Shown: one piece after another, positions 34,394-46,500 of the stretch | Layout of the letters: every line of letters begins with the position of its first letter | Numbering within the stretch: the stretch's first letter is position 1 | DNA from: Drosophila pseudoobscura | Taxonomy: Eukaryota; Arthropoda; Insecta; Diptera; Drosophilidae | Direction: 5' to 3' | NCBI RefSeq assembly: GCF_009870125.1 | Contig: NC_046681.1 | Coordinates: forward strand, 27,736,001-27,800,000 | DNA length: 64,000 nt | The notes under the pieces: model-generated | Databases searched by the model: none | Told to the model about the DNA's origin: nothing | The model's input: only the letters and a program-made list of their open reading frames with translations | Made by a program: the position numbers and the translations under genes

Positions 34394-34461
34394 GATTACC
34401 CCTTCTACGACTCTGCCCCTACGACATGCCGCCAAAGCTGGGATTTAATTTGAAAATTCAA

Positions 34462-37400
34462 TTTTGAATGCCGGAGCAAGGACTACCCCGCTGATCAAAG
34501 CCTCTGCTCGTGTCTCGAGGGTTTTAATTAAACAATTTAGACGTCGCCTTCTTCTCGTCGGATTCTTGGCAACTTTTCGGGAATCTCCGCCCACTGCGGG
34601 GGGCACTGCAGGGGCTGCAGCTGTCATTTTGCTGGCGCCTCTTGGGGCAAGCTGCATTTTTGTATATTTGACTAAGTCGAATGCATGCGGCGCACGCTTG
34701 CAGCGGGATGCCTCCTCCCTGCCTCCCTGCCTCCCTGCCTGCCTGTCTGCCGCATGTTGTTACAAAGTTGCGTAATTGATTAAGCAGCTGCCAGCCAGGC
34801 CACAAGACGCAAGTTGCGGCAACGCGTCGCCGAAACTTTGGCTTAGCCAATACGTGCCACCGAATGGGGCGGGGGAGGGGGCAACCAAAGTTTGTTGGCT
34901 TCAAACGATGGGGTGGCGCGGGGGTCAAAGGTGAATGCATTGCGATGCTTGATCTCGGAAGGGGGGCGGACCGTTTAGAGGGGCATTGAAAGCTGCAATA
35001 TTTTTTGGGTACTAGGAAGTGAAATGTTACGATGCCCTCAATGTCCACAGGAAAGTGCAACTGTGGCCAATAAACCCCACTGCAGTCGAGGACCCCATTG
35101 TCCAGTCCTTCGAGTGCTCAAGTACTGAAGTGGAGCCCACTTTTATTACCTTTTATTGGCACTCTTCGGTGTCGCTGTCGCTGTCTCTGCAGTCGAAGCC
35201 ATTGACCGTAACGCATTAATGTCCTGTGGCCGCCAAAATCGAACCCTGCTCCAGAAGTTTTACGTTCCGGCAATCGGCTTGTGGCCTGCCCGCTCGACTG
35301 GCTCCAACTGGCTAACTGCTTGGCTGAGCTTGCATATTTTATGGCCCAAAGTCCAAGTTTAATTGGAACAATACCAATAAATGCCAAATGCAGAGAGCCA
35401 AAAAGTTTGATGTGCATTGACCGGGATTCGGATTCGGATTCGGATTCGGAGGAGCCCCAGCGACCGCAAGGCTAACAACGGCTTTTGGCTGCAAGTTTGC
35501 GGTCTCACAGAGGGGGGGCAGGGGGGTGAGAAGGTAGCCAACGGCTGTCGTAGACAACGAGCAGAAACCAGTTAACAATTCAATGAACGCAATTACGGCT
35601 CACGGGGCGCACGGAGCACCCTGAGGGGCACGTTGCCAGGACAGCGATTAGAGGACGCGTTCAAATTAAACGTTTACAACATATTGTTGTTGCCCAGCCG
35701 GCCGTTGGCCGTTGTCCCCGTTGGGGAAATGGCTGGAAAAAAGCACCGTCTCTTGGCCATAAATGCCGGGCCGCCCAAAATGGTTGCCTGCATAATTTAT
35801 GCGCACAATTCGTCGCTGCATTCGAATGATGCTTCCACTCCTGGCTCCACTCCTGGCTCCACTCCTGGCTCCACTCCTGGCTCCACTCCTGGCTCCACTC
35901 CTCGCTCCACTCCTGGTTGGGGGGGGTGTCCGTCCGTTTAATTAAAAGGCATTTTATTGACTGAAAGACGTGTGGCGTGTGGGTTGCCAGCAAATTGATT
36001 TAGCTGATTTGGCATTTTCCATTCAATTCCGTCAATAGGAAATTAAAGGCGCTGGCAATGGGAGCCAAATCAAGTGAATCCTTAAAGGATCCACCGCAAA
36101 GGAATACCAAATTGAATAAATAGTATAATCTCCCAGAGAGTAACCCAATATCCTGCGGCACTCAATAAATGTTATCCAAAGGCTCAAATGTCAGTCACAT
36201 ATTCCCTCAATCATCAGAAGGACTTCTCCTCCTCCTCCTCCTCCACCGCCCACTGGGGCCATTTCCCCAAGGGTCTCCTCTACCGACTGCAACACGGTCC
36301 CTCCCCCCGGAAAGGGGGCTGGAAAACATGGGCACAAAGTCCAATTTGTTTGTAATGGCATTACTTTGTTTGCGAAACAAATTTTGTATGCATAGCGAGT
36401 CCTTGTCCGCGTCGTATCCTCGTTCTTGGGGCTTCTGGGGGTCCTGGGTGCCGTGCAACAAACGATGCAAGAACCCCACTCGCAACTGCCGCGGGTGGCA
36501 CACTACACAACACAAAATACTAGTAGAAAAATGGCAAATAAAATATATGCATGTGAATATTTCTAAAATCGTTGTACCATAAAATTTCCCCAATGGACGT
36601 GGCCGGGAGAGGGGTGGAGTGGAGTGGAGTCGAGTCTTCTCCGGTGCTGCCTTTTCGCTGTTTAATTTTACAATTGTCCTTTTTCTTTTCTATTCCTGAC
36701 CAGGGAATCGGCGAGGAGGAGAGATCTGAGAGTGTGCCTGGGAATGGTTGTTCGGGGAATGTTCGGGGTTTATCTATGCGCATCCGTTCCGTATGCGGTC
36801 TTCTGATTTATGCTTCCTTCTTTCTGTGGGCCAGCATTTGTTTTGTTTTCGGTAAACACAGGGAAAAAGCTGCGTGGAAAACCCGCTTTTGGGGGTAGAA
36901 GCAGTCCAACTGGGTTTCCTTCCTTATTTGGTTAATGGAACTGTCATACGAATTAGATCGGAGGTCCGGGATAGGTGAGGCTTTAAGGATGGAATTTCCA
37001 CATGGTTTGTGGGAGTCTTCTCTAGAGTCTACTATTCAATGTTTTAAGATTTGATTAGAACCGGTTTCGGCTAAGACTAAAGACTATCTATCAGTGTCTT
37101 TATCTATCCATCTATCTATCGAATCTATCTCTCTATCTTACTTTAATGAAGTCACTTGTTTCGTGAGGCTTTTACACAGAGTTCAAGTGCTTTGCTTTGC
37201 TCACCACTATATCTATCGTCTATCTATGGGTTCTTTAAAGAGGTTACTTGGTTCCTGAGTCTCTTAAGCATAGTCAGAACAACCCCAGCCCGATATTCCC
37301 CATTTATCCATAATTATTTATGTATTTAGAAGGACTGATTGGGAAAATCATATCAAATAAATTGAGAAAAAACTATTTATTTTTTAAATATTCAACAAAA

Positions 37401-38110
37401 ATTAAGGACACATTTTGTTTCTACTAATAAGCATACCCCCCCTTACTGGTTACGCCCTTGGATTAAAGCCAGTGCTTAAGTAAATCCCTTTAATTCTCCT
37501 CTACAGATGTATAAGACTTATACTTATACTTATACTATAGAGACATACATATACATATACTCCCACGCACGGCAGCAGCCTATGCAGCCGCTATCTCCCT
37601 CTCTCTCTCGTCTTCAGCTCGCGCCTAACGTTCGCTCTTTCGCTTTCGTTATCGCTCGCTCGATCTGTCGCGCTTTGGTTAAGCTTCGATTGCTTCGGCT
37701 TTGGCTTCGGCCCGCCTGCCCTCGGCTGGCGCTTTAGTATTGCATCGTCGTGGGAATCCGACACCGTCATCCGACGTTCGTCTTCAATCCAACACCGTTT
37801 TGAATCGATCTAACTCCCACTGCCGCGTCGTGCTCTCTTTCGTTATCTCTTCTCCGAACCATCGCATTGACTAAACTAAACAATCGTCGAATTTTACTAC
37901 CATACATATATCTACACAATATATGCCATAGCTCAACGAACCCCCCATTAAGACCAAAATACAACACTCGAATGTTAAATGTGAAAACCGCATTCCGTGT
38001 ATTAAAGACTTTTCAATAAAATAGAGCTTCTCGCCACTTAGACGTGGCTATTAAAGCATTTCCTGAACAAATCTGAAATCAGAATCGCAGATGTTTTCGT
38101 ACCGTTTCTC
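34462..38110. other. Non-coding stretch inside the duplication spacer
   Basis: No gene is supported. It holds a GGATTC array (35423-35450), a 12-mer array (35836-35915), CT-rich promoter-like sequence at 37.55-37.85 kb, and an AATAAA at 38015 on the plus strand close to the end of the convergent lipocalin gene. The last could end a plus-strand transcript without coding content. Confidence 0.5.
35836..35915. repeat. 12-bp tandem repeat CTCCACTCCTGG, about 7 copies
   Basis: Head-to-tail near-identical copies of a CTCCACTCCTGG unit, read directly. Last copies carry substitutions. Confidence 0.85.
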
Positions 38111-38924
38111 CTAGGCATCTGGTGGACACGAGTGCTGTGGTATTTTTATCATTTTGCTCAGAACAATGCCAGATTTTCTGGCCAGGACCTGGGCCGTGTA
38201 TATTATATCCGAGGTGGGCAGACGAATGCGGGTCTGGATGACGGCCCAATCTGAAAGGCAGAACCTTTGCCATAACTATGGCCATAGAAATTCCTACTCT
38301 GGGACTTACGAAAGCTGAAAAGGTTGTTGGAATCGAAGCACATGTAGCGTATGGCAAAGTTGTCATAGTCCGTGTCCAGTACGTTGATCTGAATGCCTTC
38401 GGGAAAGGCTAGACGGAAGAATTCTGGCATTATTGGGGATTGCTTAAGGTTGGGGCTTTTCCTTACCAGAATTTGTGGTTATTAGATCGTATTTCCCGTG
38501 AGATGGGTCCACATTTCTAATCTCCTCGACTTTGATCTTCAGTGTGTCGGTCCTGTGGAAGAGATTTAGGTTGGAGTAGTTTTTGGTTTGTTTTTCATTG
38601 GCGGCTTACTTGGTGCTCAGCTCTGTACGTTTAATCCAGATTTTGTCCTCTTCCTTCTTGAACTCCACCGTCTGGCATTTGGGCACACGTTTCGAGAAAG
38701 TCGGATACACGGAATACGTATACCATTTGCCCAGAAAGCGATCCATGTCCAGGTCCCCCACAGCCGTCATATTCGAGGGACAAGGACCCTCAAGGGCGAT
38801 CATGGCCAGAGTGGGGGGTATGTAAATGAGTACAATGATGGGAAAGCTGTTCAAAGATATTTTTAAGGCTATTTATAGGGAGCTCTATGGTGGATACTCA
38901 CACGAAGAGCTGTGGCATGATCAT
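38111..38924 (-). CDS. Secreted lipocalin, apolipoprotein D type
   Basis: Five exons on the minus strand (38924-38902, 38846-38610, 38552-38467, 38423-38310, 38250-38111), all with GT/AG sites and a continuous 199-aa frame. A hydrophobic N-terminal signal segment is followed by the mature start near EGPCPS. The lipocalin signature DMDRFLGKWYTYSVYP (G-x-W motif) is at about residues 45-60, and C-terminal motifs include NFAIRYMCF. Cysteines are spaced as in insect ApoD-like lipocalins. Insect lipocalins carry small hydrophobic ligands such as lipids or pigments in haemolymph. It lies 343 bp downstream of NLaz in the same orientation, which points to tandem duplication. It may be the counterpart of the lipocalin next to NLaz in D. 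melanogaster, but I cannot confirm the symbol. Confidence 0.85.
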
Positions 38925-39266
38925 GATGCAGAGGTTGCTATCGGAATGAATTGGAATTGAATGAAATGGAGGGTCTTGACTGAATGGATTGGCCATGGAT
39001 TGGTCGGAAATAAAGGCTATTTCATGCTCACAAACGTGGTACAGTGGCTATCCGCTTCAACACCCAGCTAAAGCCTTCTACAGAGTCTTTTCCATAACCG
39101 AAACTATGTTTTTTATTCCATGCTTTAACGAATAATATATCATACTACATTTGATAACATTTCTCTATCCATCTACGTATGTACAGGGTTCGAAACAGTA
39201 AATTTAGGAGCTCAGAAAGTTCATAAAGATGTTGTAGAGACGCAAGTAGAAGCGTCGCAGCCATTC

Positions 39267-40985
39267 TCATGCCTTGTCGATGGCATTGGGCAGCACAGTG
39301 CCGACAAACTCATCGACGGGGTCCTCTGTGAGATCCTCGACGCCGAAGTCCGTGCTGTTTGCAGCCAGCTTGGGGCACTTGCTCTGAATGGTGTCGATGA
39401 GGAAGGATTGGTTGATTTTATTCTCCTCCAAGATCTTTTTGGCCGACGCAATGGTCTCCGCCGAGGGCTCACGTTCGCGGGTTAAGATCCAAACGAGCTC
39501 TGAAAGTGCGATAGATAGATATTTTTAAAAGGTAGCAGGTGTGCGCATGCCACTGGCATAATAATTTTCCAGTAGACTTCCTCGTCTACTCACTGATATT
39601 AGCCAGAGATGTCACGCTAGTGCAGCTGTAGACAACGGAGTACGACTCGTAGTCGGTGCCCAGAACCAGGTAGTTGGGTTTCGACGTTTGCTCTACAAAT
39701 TTGGACACATTCAATAGATATTCAATAGATCAATGCGGAAGAGACATCACTTACGGCCGGGGAAAAAGGCCACAGCCAGCCGGGCGGGGCCTATGACCTT
39801 GGCTGTTCCGCTTATGTTCGAGGGGTTGCCAGTTCTGCATAGTTTACACATAATTATTATATATATTTAGGTGTAGATATTTCCCCCCCACTCACATTCG
39901 ATTGATTCCCCCATTCACCACGGACAGCGTGGCATTGTCGATGATCTCGTAGTCGGCGTAGATGCACTTCTTGCCGATTTCGAATGCAAATGGATACTTG
40001 CTGTGCTCGTACCAGATCCCCAAGTACTGCGTATAGTGGGAAGAGTATTAAGAGCTTTTCGACTGACACTGTATTATATATTAATCTCTATAGGAATTGT
40101 TTTTATCACAACAGCTGGCGGCTTGCGGGTGTTTGTGTTTGTGTTTGTGTTTGTCAAGTGGTTTTAGGTATAAACTAATCAATATATTTGTTTATCTTAT
40201 CTTTTTGTTGGGGGGTTCTTAAGGGGCCCTCAAAACTACTGTGTAATGAAATTTTAATTAATTTCTGTTTGTGTTTTTCTTTAAAATTCCAAACCCATTA
40301 CATCACTAGAAGAATATGGCATGCTCTTTGGCGGAATATACTATATACTAGACTGTATTTTATTGAGTATTTTCCTGGTCCCTTTCTTTGCCCTTGGGTG
40401 GAAAGTTTTACTATCTTTTCTGTGGTCTTTGGATGGAAATTTAATATAAAATGCAATAAAAGTGCAATGTTCACGTACTTTTGTTATCCGATTCCCTAAG
40501 AAACATAATCTATAAGATTCATTCATCAAAGTTATCCATTTCTTTGCTCTTTTCCTTAGTCTTCCCCCCAAAATCCACCATCTACGAATCCTATCCAATC
40601 TTTTACCGCCTCTCAGATCAGCTGTTCCCCTAAGAAAGCTTTTAGTCCCCCGCCTATCCCCAGAGCGATCTGCAAGGCTAATCATATTACAAAATACACA
40701 TTTTCGCATCTCTTGCTTTAAATTGTATAGCACCTTTGATGACCTACATGAACTAAATCAAACAAGAAACACTCACCGAATCCACATCGAAGGTGTCCAT
40801 TATTTTGACCTCCGGACACTGTCCGGGAAAGGGCACCTGCGAGTGCACCAGCCAAACTCCATTGCCGGCCAGCAGCCCCACAAGCAGCAGGAAATTCCAG
40901 CTGCGAGCGTGATTAAGCGGAGTGTAAAGAGCCGTAAGAGGTGGGCAAACAATCAAGAGACTTACCCCGACCGATGATGAATCAT
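39267..40985 (-). CDS. NLaz: Neural Lazarillo lipocalin
   Basis: Six exons on the minus strand (40985-40966, 40900-40777, 40026-39896, 39834-39755, 39692-39594, 39499-39267), all GT/AG, joining to 228 aa. Signal peptide about residues 10-31 (WNFLLLVGLLAGNGVWLVHS). The lipocalin motif DSYLGIWYEHSKYPFAFEI follows, then CIYADYEIID, NYLVLGTDYESYSVVYSC and LVWILTREREPSAE; the C-terminus ends VLPNAIDKA. These match D. melanogaster NLaz as I remember it. NLaz is a secreted ApoD homolog; in flies it limits insulin signalling and growth and increases resistance to starvation and oxidative stress, downstream of JNK. A TATA box (TATAAA on the minus strand, 41094-41089) lies about 105 bp before the start codon. 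Poly(A) signal at 39117-39112. Confidence 0.93.
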
Positions 40986-42663
40986 TTTGGAGATTATAGA
41001 TGTGCTGCTGGACTGTAAGCTGAGCGCCAAACGATTTCTGTTCTACTTCTGGCTTAGAACTGGGACTCGACTGCAGCTGCAATACACCTTTATATGCCTT
41101 TACATGCGTGCGGGGCGAGCTTTTCGCTCTGGCCGGACGGAGCGCGGAGAGGAACGGAGAGCTTTTCCGATTGCGCCGACGCTGCCTGACAATGTAAACA
41201 AAAGTGAAATGCAGACGATCTGAATAGAGAGCGCTGTCTGTCTACGTGTCTCCATGTCTCCATGTGTGTATCGTTACACTCTCTGGGCGCCGTAGGCGGA
41301 ATTGTGATTGCAATATTTACATCGTTTAATGGCAAACTATATGGTACTTTTTGTGCGATTGTTCTCTATAGATAAGGGCTTCCGTGTAGCCAGCGCGCAG
41401 CGGCTTGCATATCAATTGTGGGCGATCAACTGAAGTAGTTCAATGTCCTGAAAATGGTAGATGGGTGATGCATATGTACATATATGCATATATAGGTATG
41501 TCAGCTATGCATGATAGATACTATATATACACATATGTATGTACTCACATATATATCATTCTGTGCTTATGAAATGCCAGTTTAGGTGCTTTTTTAGAAG
41601 ACTTTTTGTGAAATATGCCCACTGTCGTGTTTCCCAGCCTCCTCCCCCATATGAGTCATCAAATTCCCAAAATCATAGCCAGTGGTGCAGCCGGCGCAGC
41701 CCAATGTAAATCATCTCTCTTTTTCACTCTCTGCACTGCCCACTGTACATACAAACATACATATACACCAGTCAACCCATATGCTCGTATGCTTTCGCAC
41801 GGCAGCGGCAGCGGCCGTTCTTTCGCCTCTCTATCGCGCCCTCTTCGTTCCTGCTGCAGTTCTCTCGCGCTCAATTTGTTGTTCGGGCTCGGCTTAGCAG
41901 CAGCTCCGAGCTGCTCTTGCGCTCTCCTTCTATCGCTATCTCGCGCTCTCTTCTAAGATTTGCAGCATAGGGCCGTCAGCCTAGCAATTCGGCTTCAGCA
42001 GATCGTCTTCTTATATACATTCGCAATCGTATAACCATAAATTGTGCATTCTTATACTACATCGAAACCTTAGGGTCTTTTTCAACAAGGTCAGTCGTAG
42101 AAATAGATATGTACATAGATGACCATAGATATTCCCTCGTGATCTGTGCAGAAGGTGGAGAGCACTTAAGCCTATAATGGTACACTTACGGTAGGGATCG
42201 CTACTTAACGCTGCTTCGAGTAGACGGATGGATTAGCCACTACTTTATTTACTCTTTTTATTGTTATAGCTTTAGAATATTAAATATTATTAAAGATTCA
42301 AGGTCTTTTAGAAGATCTTCATGATCTGGGTGTGTTTTTTTCAATATAACTCGCGGATATGTGATTTACTAGTACTAAAATCCTACTAATTTCCAATTAC
42401 TCCCAATATTTACCCGCTCCATTGCTCATTTCGGCGTTTATTCTAAACTAAACAGAATTCAAATTCAGACGAACTTCCATCTAGATTCGTTTTATGGGAA
42501 ATTCGTAATATAGAATTAATTTTTGCAGAATATAGCATTTCAGTGTTCTAGAAATAAATGCGCTATAAAGAAAACTTTGTTATATGGAAAATCGTAATCT
42601 TTCTTTTCTTTATCTTTCATCCATAAACCTCTAAACAATAAAGACCTGGAAAATCGTAAATCA
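40986..42663. other. NLaz promoter region and non-coding spacer
   Basis: This contains the NLaz promoter (TATA box at 41089-41094 and initiator region) and a CT-rich block at 41.75-41.95 kb resembling the one at 37.55-37.75 kb. The rest is AT-rich spacer. No ORF has recognisable content. Confidence 0.5.
41089..41094 (-). promoter_or_regulatory. TATA box of NLaz
   Basis: TATAAA on the minus strand within CATATAAAGG, about 105 bp upstream of the NLaz ATG. This spacing leaves room for a short 5' untranslated region. Confidence 0.6.
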
Positions 42664-43587
42664 TCATTTGAAAAGTTCACAGTTGAAGTGATTGGCATAT
42701 ATCATGTTCACGACTTCGATATCCTGCTTGATCAGGGCATTCTGAGCGGCCAAAACGAACTTTCCTGGTGGCCTACAATGTCTGGTCATTATCCAAGCGC
42801 CCACTTTTGGGGTTGGGACAATATTATATGGGATATATGTATAAAGGTCTTATCACATGTACTCACGGTAATGCTGGTTCCTTCTGTGGCGGTTGCAGGT
42901 GACCATGACCACATAGGAGTCATAGTCCAGGGCCAGGGGATACATTGTAAAGCGATGCGGTCGAGTAGCTGCCAACAGAATGGGTAATCTGTGATCTATT
43001 ATATAGAAATCCGATTTGTGGACTTACGAATGGTATTTTTGTGCGGCGGATTGTCATAGGCTGTACCGGGAAATTGTGGAGCATTTGTTATTATTTATTA
43101 TTCCCCTTGTTGATGTTTTTTAAACACTCACAGCTATTGCGGCGCTTGACTTCGATGCCGCCGGTGTTTTCATGGTATCTTATAACACTCGAACGGGTCA
43201 TTACTTGCTTATCGTGACTTGGAAATGTAATGTTTATATAAGAAACCATTTATGGATCATGTGTTGGCTTACTCGTTATCCAGCAGTAGCTCGAATTCAT
43301 AGAAACGACCCTTGTGGCTTTGGTAGAGAAAGTGATGGCACTCCAGCATGGGTTCATCGTCGAAGGGATAGAAGGATTGCACATACCAAACGCCCAGGAA
43401 CTTGTGGAACAAAGGGGAGTCTCTATCATCCTTAAGGAGAACCAAAGGACGCTCTTACCTTTTGGATATCGAAGTTTTTGACGGGGTTCAATGGAGGACA
43501 CTCTCCTGGGTACAGTTCCAGGCCTTTCGCACTCTCCCAAAGAAATATGAGGAAAATTAATACTATAATTCTTCTTTTCAGATTCAT
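42664..43587 (-). CDS. Secreted lipocalin, second NLaz-linked paralog
   Basis: Six exons on the minus strand (43587-43459, 43400-43273, 43217-43132, 43060-43028, 42968-42867, 42803-42664), all GT/AG, joining to 205 aa. N-terminal signal peptide MNLKRRIIVLIFLIFLWESA. The lipocalin motif spans about residues 41-54: FDIQKFLGVWYVQSFYP. Downstream, ALDYDSYVVMVTC corresponds to the DYESYSVVYSC motif of NLaz. Exon structure and intron positions resemble the other two lipocalins here. Likely a haemolymph or tissue carrier of hydrophobic ligands. It is more diverged than its neighbours: the C-terminal region is short and ends NFNCELFK. Tandem duplication with NLaz is the simplest origin. No D. melanogaster counterpart is recognised. 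Confidence 0.8.
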
Positions 43588-46500
43588 TCTTTAACCACGT
43601 CTAACGAAATCCGAAGCCAAACTACAAGTAAGTCTAGAAATCTATTAATTACCATAATATTTGGATTATTTCTGCCTGATTTTCCCTTACAAAATATTCC
43701 TCCCACACCAGCGAAAGCTTCTGCTCGCCTGTGGATTGCATTCGTGGCGCCCTCCCTGGACAGAATCCACCCGCATAGATGCTGGCGCCATCTGTTGAGT
43801 GCTTTGTCTCTGTGTGTTTTTTTTTTTGGGGGTGCTTGGGTTCTTTCGAGCCAAAGAGATGAATCTGGTCAGCAAAATCCGTTGACAGTGGCGAGATTTC
43901 TGCGGTTTTTCTCTTTGGGAACTGCAGAGAAGACGAGAAATGCCCATCCCCCATATATTATTAAATTAATTAAATGTAAACCACAAATTGAGTTAAATGT
44001 GCAAAAATGGCCGCAGGACAAACGCTGAAGTGCAGAGCTCTGAAGTGGACAGACAGGTAGTCCCAGATGATGTATGTTTTTGCCTTTTGGATGGTGGGTT
44101 CGAAGAGTTCTGAATCGCTTGGATTGTGTGTTCCAGGAAACTCTTGGATCCCCTTTCGTGGATGACTAGCGGAGATTTTGAATGGCCAGCCAACTATTCG
44201 CAAAAGCGAATTCATAGCGCATTCCCCCGCCTTTTGGGGTCGTGGAATGAAAGGATTGGGGCTGGACGGGCGGCATGCTGCGCGTGTAGTAATTAAATTT
44301 AAAATATGTACACATTTACCGGACATCTGAGCTTAAAAACAGGTGCCATGTCTGTGGGTGGGAGGAGTGCAAGGGATAATTTGATCAAAGGCAACCATAA
44401 GCCGGCAGCTGGTAGCCTGATACCCTGATACCCTGATACCCTGATACCCTGAGCCTCGGCGGTTATTACAGGCCATGAGTGCAGCCCCCCCCCCCCCCCC
44501 CCAGGCAGAGGCGTCGCCCCAGAGGAGGCCTTGAAGGATATAGCCAGATGATCCTACATTCACTTAAATGTGACAAGTATGGACGGGCCTATGTCCCCCC
44601 TGTGGCCCTGCCACTGTTGTGACATGAGAGATGAGAGCGTGACTCAAAATGTATCTATTTTTGGATGGAAGAGCCCATAATCCTAGGAGGAATTTCCTGG
44701 ATTTATTTGGTGTGTGAGATCGAAGGCTAGAGATTCGGGGAAAGGGCAACATTCCACTTGTTTGGGGACCCTCCAGCATCTGGGGGCGCCCCTCACGAGG
44801 GGCTTGTGTCACGGCCGCATATCCATAAAAATCCCTGCACACAATTCAATCATTTTGCGATTTTAAGTGCTCGAATATTTTGCGGTTATCCATTCGCTTC
44901 GCTTTATGGGCATTTTGTTGAATGTAATTTGATTTAAACAGAATTCGGTTCTATATAAAAATCACAAAATATCAGAGTGCACTGCATCCTGGCCACAGGA
45001 CACAGGACAGCACGTGTGTGTGTCTGTGTGTGTGTGTGTGGCTATTTAATTAAGTGGCTACCTTTAAAACCTGCCACCAAAATTGAATTAATTCCGATTA
45101 TTGTTGCAGTTCCATTGGGCACAGCCGGGGGTCTGTTTGGGGATCTGCCTGCAATCAACAGATGACATAAAAAAGGACTACAGAGCCGGAGGGGGTGATA
45201 ACACTAAACTGTCGGTTAAATAACATCCGAGAGCCACAGTGGCAGCAGTGGCAGCAGTGGCAGGCGCCACTTGCAACATCAAGTGTGGGTGGAGACACAC
45301 TCTGACGACCTTTAACCCCAAGCGAGCTCGTGGGAGTATGGATATAGGAAGGTTGGACTGGCAGCAGGGCAGGGGGTCCAGAGAATGCGTGGGAATCACA
45401 AAACATGACGCAGTTTCTGCTCGTCTTTGCCTTTGTTCCAGTCGCCGCTGCCTGTGCCTGTGCCCCTTTTTGCATGCCATTCTCCCAGGATATTAAGAAC
45501 TGTTTCGTTTCTCTTCTTTTACATGGAAAAACAGCCATGCATCAGGGGGAGAGGGGAGGAGGAGGCGACAGCAGCTCGGAGAGAGCTTCAATCTACGAGA
45601 GAAATAGCTAAAGGAATGTTCATCATGGGATCCCTTGGTAGACCGAATATCTGAGATAATTTGGGACCAAGGGAGTTATTTGTTGGGGAATAAAAGTGCA
45701 CAAGTTCTGTAGATGAACCCAATTTAAATTAAACTGCTGGGAGCAGAAGTTTCTAATAGCTCTGAAGATATTTCCTGGAATCTCTTTTAATCGAATCTTC
45801 TGAAATTATTTGCTGTTCCGCTCCCCTCACACATACTATATGTGTAACTCTCCTACTGCTCATGTATATTTTTATTTATTTATTTATATTGTTGTTTTGA
45901 TAGGAGTGCGACTTGCCATAATCCCTAGTGGATTTTCCTTGATTTTGTTCGTGCATATTTGCTCAAATATTGTGTCTATATTCAAGCATTCAATCTTGGG
46001 CCTTTGCTTACCCTCAGTACCAATCGTCGTCGAACGAGCTACCATCTATACTCCTCCCGAGATGTCCCCAACCAATACCAGCTGAACCAGTGTCCAATGT
46101 AGAGGTAGAAGGCCTATAAGAAGGCCTCACTGTAGAGTAGATGGCTTTCTCGGCAATAGAGAGACATGATGTCAAAAAGAAGATATAGGAAAGGATGAGA
46201 GGACCTAAAGGAGACAAGAGAATCAGCAGCAGCGGGAAGAGAGGGACTCTAGAGACCCGAGTGCTGGACCTCCAATGGACACTTGATTTCTGACTCCCAA
46301 ATAGTCGTCGACGGTTCAACATTCTTCGACTTCTTCTTCGAAAAATACAATACGTATACAAAACGAAGAACTAAAGGAAATAAAGAGAACTCTATCGCTA
46401 TTATATATAACATAGCGATACCTACATAGAGCCGCATTGGCAGTTGGAACTGTTGGTCTATTCCTTAATATATCCGTAGTTCTCGGCCAAGCCCTTCTAA

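Larger units (their letters stand above)
31453..34461 (-). repeat. Left arm of a ~3-kb inverted duplication
   Basis: This arm matches the reverse complement of 51466-54497. At the inner end the match stops sharply (34461 against 51466, in TTGAATTTTCAAATT); at the outer end it fades inside the small-protein gene. Identity is very high across the two HAD genes (about 32690-34461), roughly nine in ten bases with indels across 31700-32690, and low in the small-protein gene. A TTCCCA hexamer array in the HAD intron has four copies here and five in the other arm. Confidence 0.92.

Noticed and set aside
23124-35915. Short direct-repeat arrays as CRISPR-like
   Set aside because: Units are contiguous without spacers, and the genome is animal; they are microsatellites and minisatellites.
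46014-46361. 115-codon minus-strand frame with one hydrophobic stretch
   Set aside because: No signal for translation start, no family, and neighbouring frames equally open; too weak to call.
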